Part shown: positions 61,592 to 64,000 of the stretch, one piece after another
Layout: every line of letters starts with the position of its first letter
Position numbering within the stretch: the first letter of the stretch is position 1
Assembly (NCBI RefSeq): GCF_031755915.1
Contig: NC_083381.1
Coordinates: forward strand, 3,732,501-3,796,500
Source of the DNA: Ziziphus jujuba
Lineage: Eukaryota > Streptophyta > Magnoliopsida > Rosales > Rhamnaceae
Length of the DNA: 64,000 nt
Reading direction: 5' to 3'
Position numbers and translations under genes: made by a program
Notes under the pieces: model-generated
Told to the model about the DNA's origin: nothing
The model's input: only the letters and a program-made list of their open reading frames with translations
Database searches by the model: none

Positions 61592-61620
61592 GTACAAAAC
61601 AAAACGATGAGATAAAATGT

Positions 61621-62479
61621 TTTGGGATGTTTGAAACATGTGGGAAATGGAGGCGACTCTCTTTAGGTAAAAAAAAAAAAAAAGTCTAGATCTGAGAGAT
61701 TCATAATAAAACAACCAATGAAAATCAAAATAATGACAAGAGAATAAGTTTGTCACAGCTAAAATGTGATCTAAAGATGTTTTCTTTGGTCCAAAATCAC
61801 TCAAGTTCAATATATCTCCATTAATGATGACTAACTTATATCTAAAAACTTATAACTCTCTCTTAACTTTGCTCTCTATTCCAATCCTAAAAGGATAGGG
61901 ATTTAGAGACCACAAGGACCTTGGTTAAATAACATAGGGGATTATTTGAACAGGTTGTTAAAATCCTGCAAGAAATTGACACATGGCAGTACATTGTTTA
62001 GACAAGTTACAGGCCTTGTTCGAACATGATAGATTCACCACTAAATGAATGACATATGGCAAGACATTGTTCGAACAAAGTACAAAACTTGTTCGAACAC
62101 CGTTGACCCACCACTTAGAGAATGATACATGGCAAACTTTATGTAAACAACATTCATACATTCTTCAAAAAACAACCAAAAATTGGTCAAATTAGGTAAA
62201 AATCATATTAAAACAAGGTCAAAATACCAAGAGTATCTTGTAGAAATATAAAGCTCAGTCCAAAACAAATATAGAGTAAACTATGTTAGCCTAGCCACCT
62301 AAGTACATATATATAGGGTCTCTAAGTCATTTACTATATCTATCTAGGATTTGATCTTCATGCTTTGATACTGACTGAGAAAATCACACTTTACAAATCA
62401 ATGTTTTAACTCATGAAAATTTACCAATATACAAAACCTAGCTCAACACCTCCATTATTTGAGCAAGGACACTTCAATC
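61621..62479. other. Right flank of the duplication; LTR-like noncoding DNA
   Basis: First sequence beyond the copy 2 breakpoint. It holds a 73-bp tandem repeat (61978-62140). A degenerate primer-site-like GCTTTGATACTGA lies at about 62362-62374, resembling the complement of TGGTATCAGAGC and suggesting retrotransposon debris. No gene seen. Confidence 0.4.
61978..62140. repeat. 73-bp tandem repeat, about 2.2 units
   Basis: Units start at GACACATGGC (61978), GACATATGGC (62051) and GATACATGGC (62124). Each full unit carries TTGTTCGAACA-type motifs. Confidence 0.75.
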
Positions 62480-64000
62480 TCATTCCGATGTCACGCTCTA
62501 CCATCGTCTTTAATAAATAAACACACACCTTCCGAAAAGAATTATTAATAACAGGAACTTTCTATTGCCACCTAGTGATTCTAACTTTAAGAGACCATAA
62601 ATATCAAGGTACACTAGACTGAGCAAATCCGATCTATTTGTTGAAAAAGACTTGAAGAGACTTTATGTTACTTGCCATATAAATAATAATTGGAACATAG
62701 CATAGCATTCTTAGAAATAGTGAAAGCTTCTTCTATGTCAACATAGACAATCCTTTCTCACTCATGTGACCAATTCTCTATGCTATAAGTTTTAAAACAC
62801 CTCACTTTATGCCATGTTGAGACTGTCTGAGCATACCTTCACATGAATCTTCTCATTTTCCTATACCATTGGTAAAATGATTATCATAGCCTTCCTTGTC
62901 AAAGGCTATTCTTGATGGTAGATTGAGTTGAAGATCTGGAACATGATGAACATCCTTCAAAATAATTGTATATCCAACATTTTTTATTTAAATGTCACCA
63001 TTTCCAACAATTGTTGTGAAATTGGTATTTCCCATCTTCATCGTACCAAATTTTTGGCTTTATACATTTTCAATAAATCTCTGTCCAAAGTGATGTGATA
63101 AGATGCTGTAGTATCAACTACCCACTTGACGTATTAGCTTTATAAGTGAAAACATGTTTCTTTGTGGGTGGAGAAAAACACCACTTATCATCTAAAAGGT
63201 GACTAATGTTTCTCTACTCTCTGTTCGGCTTATTGCTACTTTGTCCCTACTTTCATAGCAACTTCCTATAGTTTTTCTTCAATTAACCTTCTATGGCACT
63301 TATGTATTGGCTGCCTTCTATCTATGGATCTGTCCTTACTCCTACTTTTGTCTCTCCCCATACTCAACTATCTCCTTACTTTCTTCCTTGATTCACTGTG
63401 ATAAGGGTATGTGACTAGTTATTGCTTATGTCTTTTCTCTTGACTTCCTTATTAAATAAAGCATTTGTAACCATACCTATAAAAAGTTCGTTATTTGGGA
63501 CCGAATTGCTAAAAGAGACTACCAGTGTTTCTCAAATATCTAAAAGAGTGCTAAGAAGCAGGAATGTCTAATCCCCATCCCCTGTTTGTAACTCCAATGC
63601 ATATAGTTGATTTACCAGGCTCTAGAACTCATTGATGTGCTTGGCTTTAAAAGTTTCACTCTTTAACTTCAAATCATCAATTGCCTCATCAAGGCTTTAT
63701 TTCGAGTGGTCTAAGCCTGATCCATGTCCTATAACTTCTTCCAAAGAGCATATGCATTTATCCCCTGTGTAACATGATTGAAGACAATATGATCAATCCA
63801 TTGTTGTATTTGATCAATTGTTTACCTATTCAGCTTCTTCCATTCTTCATCTTTGGTGGGATCGTGGTTTTATCCTTTGGTTTCCAAAGTGTCAAACAAA
63901 TCTTTGCAACTAAGGAGATCTTCCATCCGAAGTCTCTAAAGTGTGTAATTAGTGGCTGTAAGCTTAATCATAGCTCTAAATGATGATTCTTCCATTGGCA
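62480..64000 (-). pseudogene. Decayed Ty1/copia gag-protease-integrase remnant (runs off the window)
   Basis: Read on the minus strand with many shifts and stops. About 64000-63400 resembles a copia gag core (NAYALWKKL, TRNKALMRQL). About 63130-63000 is the protease entry (VVDTTASYHITLDRDLL and GNTNFTTIVGNGD-like). About 62950-62480 gives the integrase entry (DVHHVPDLQLNL, GHMSEKGL, RKVCVYLLKT). The gag-protease-integrase order is as in Ty1/copia. RT is not seen to the left, so the element is truncated or rearranged near 62480. Confidence 0.72.

Larger units (their letters stand above)
19216..61620. repeat. Large segmental duplication, copy 2 (aligned part 29890-61620)
   Basis: The second copy is aligned directly from 29890 to 61620, where similarity to copy 1 stops. 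In a simple tandem duplication the unit must begin right after copy 1 ends, so 19216-29889 is inferred to belong to copy 2, with its partner lying left of the window. Removing the 12,567-bp insertion and its 5-bp target duplication gives a unit near 29.8 kb. The start at 19216 is inference; the end at 61620 is seen directly. Confidence 0.8.

Noticed and set aside
62362..62374. Minus-strand primer site defining a second copia element
   Set aside because: GCTTTGATACTGA is degenerate, and the sequence to its right turns into copia integrase within about 100 bp, so no LTR fits.

Overview
The window looks like repeat-dense, probably pericentromeric DNA of a dicot-type flowering plant. I see no host protein gene I can support, no intact structural RNA gene and no bacterial-style operon. 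Nearly all of it is LTR retrotransposons and their remains: Ty3/gypsy of the CRM (centromeric) and Tekay-like types, Ty1/copia, a 5S-carrying TRIM of the Cassandra type and a small hAT element, stacked inside one another. All alignments were made by eye.

Layout, left to right. 1-4745 is the 3' part of a CRM-like element (CRM-A). 4746-5276 is part of a Cassandra LTR and a 156-bp tandem duplication. 5406-13331 is an old, decayed minus-strand Tekay-like element. 14218-16250 is a probable nonautonomous DNA transposon remnant holding a 675-bp hAT element with a perfect 8-bp target duplication. 16257-17742 is a decayed LTR. 18050-19181 is an old CRM-like solo LTR with target duplication CCAAA. 19216-26047 holds copia scraps and a 4283-bp solo LTR (target duplication TGAAT) carrying about 26 copies of a 20-bp minisatellite. 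26048-26393 is a Cassandra element whose second LTR was split by a complete CRM-like element (CRM-B, 26394-34633, target duplication CCTAG).

From 29890 the sequence repeats positions 1-19215 almost exactly, ending at 61620. The simplest reading is a direct tandem duplication with a unit of about 29.8 kb, the second copy starting at 19216 and the first starting outside the window. Copy 2 differs by a very young 12,567-bp insertion (46552-59118, target duplication ATTTT). This has three near-identical 3-kb LTRs alternating with two identical 1723-bp internal regions. Each internal region encodes only gag and part of a protease, on the minus strand. 61621-64000 is unduplicated flank with a decayed minus-strand copia element.

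Inferred order of events: Cassandra insertion; CRM-B insertion into it (LTRs about 1.2% apart); the large duplication (flanks about 0.2% apart); the Tekay-like insertion into copy 2 only; then an LTR-LTR unequal exchange that made the three-LTR array. The CRM copies are several times more diverged than the DNA around them, which suggests gene conversion or an assembly problem. Each CRM copy is disabled by a different mutation, so neither encodes an uninterrupted gag-pol. The main caution is that a recent 30-kb duplication with one polymorphic insertion could also come from two haplotypes placed in tandem by an assembler.
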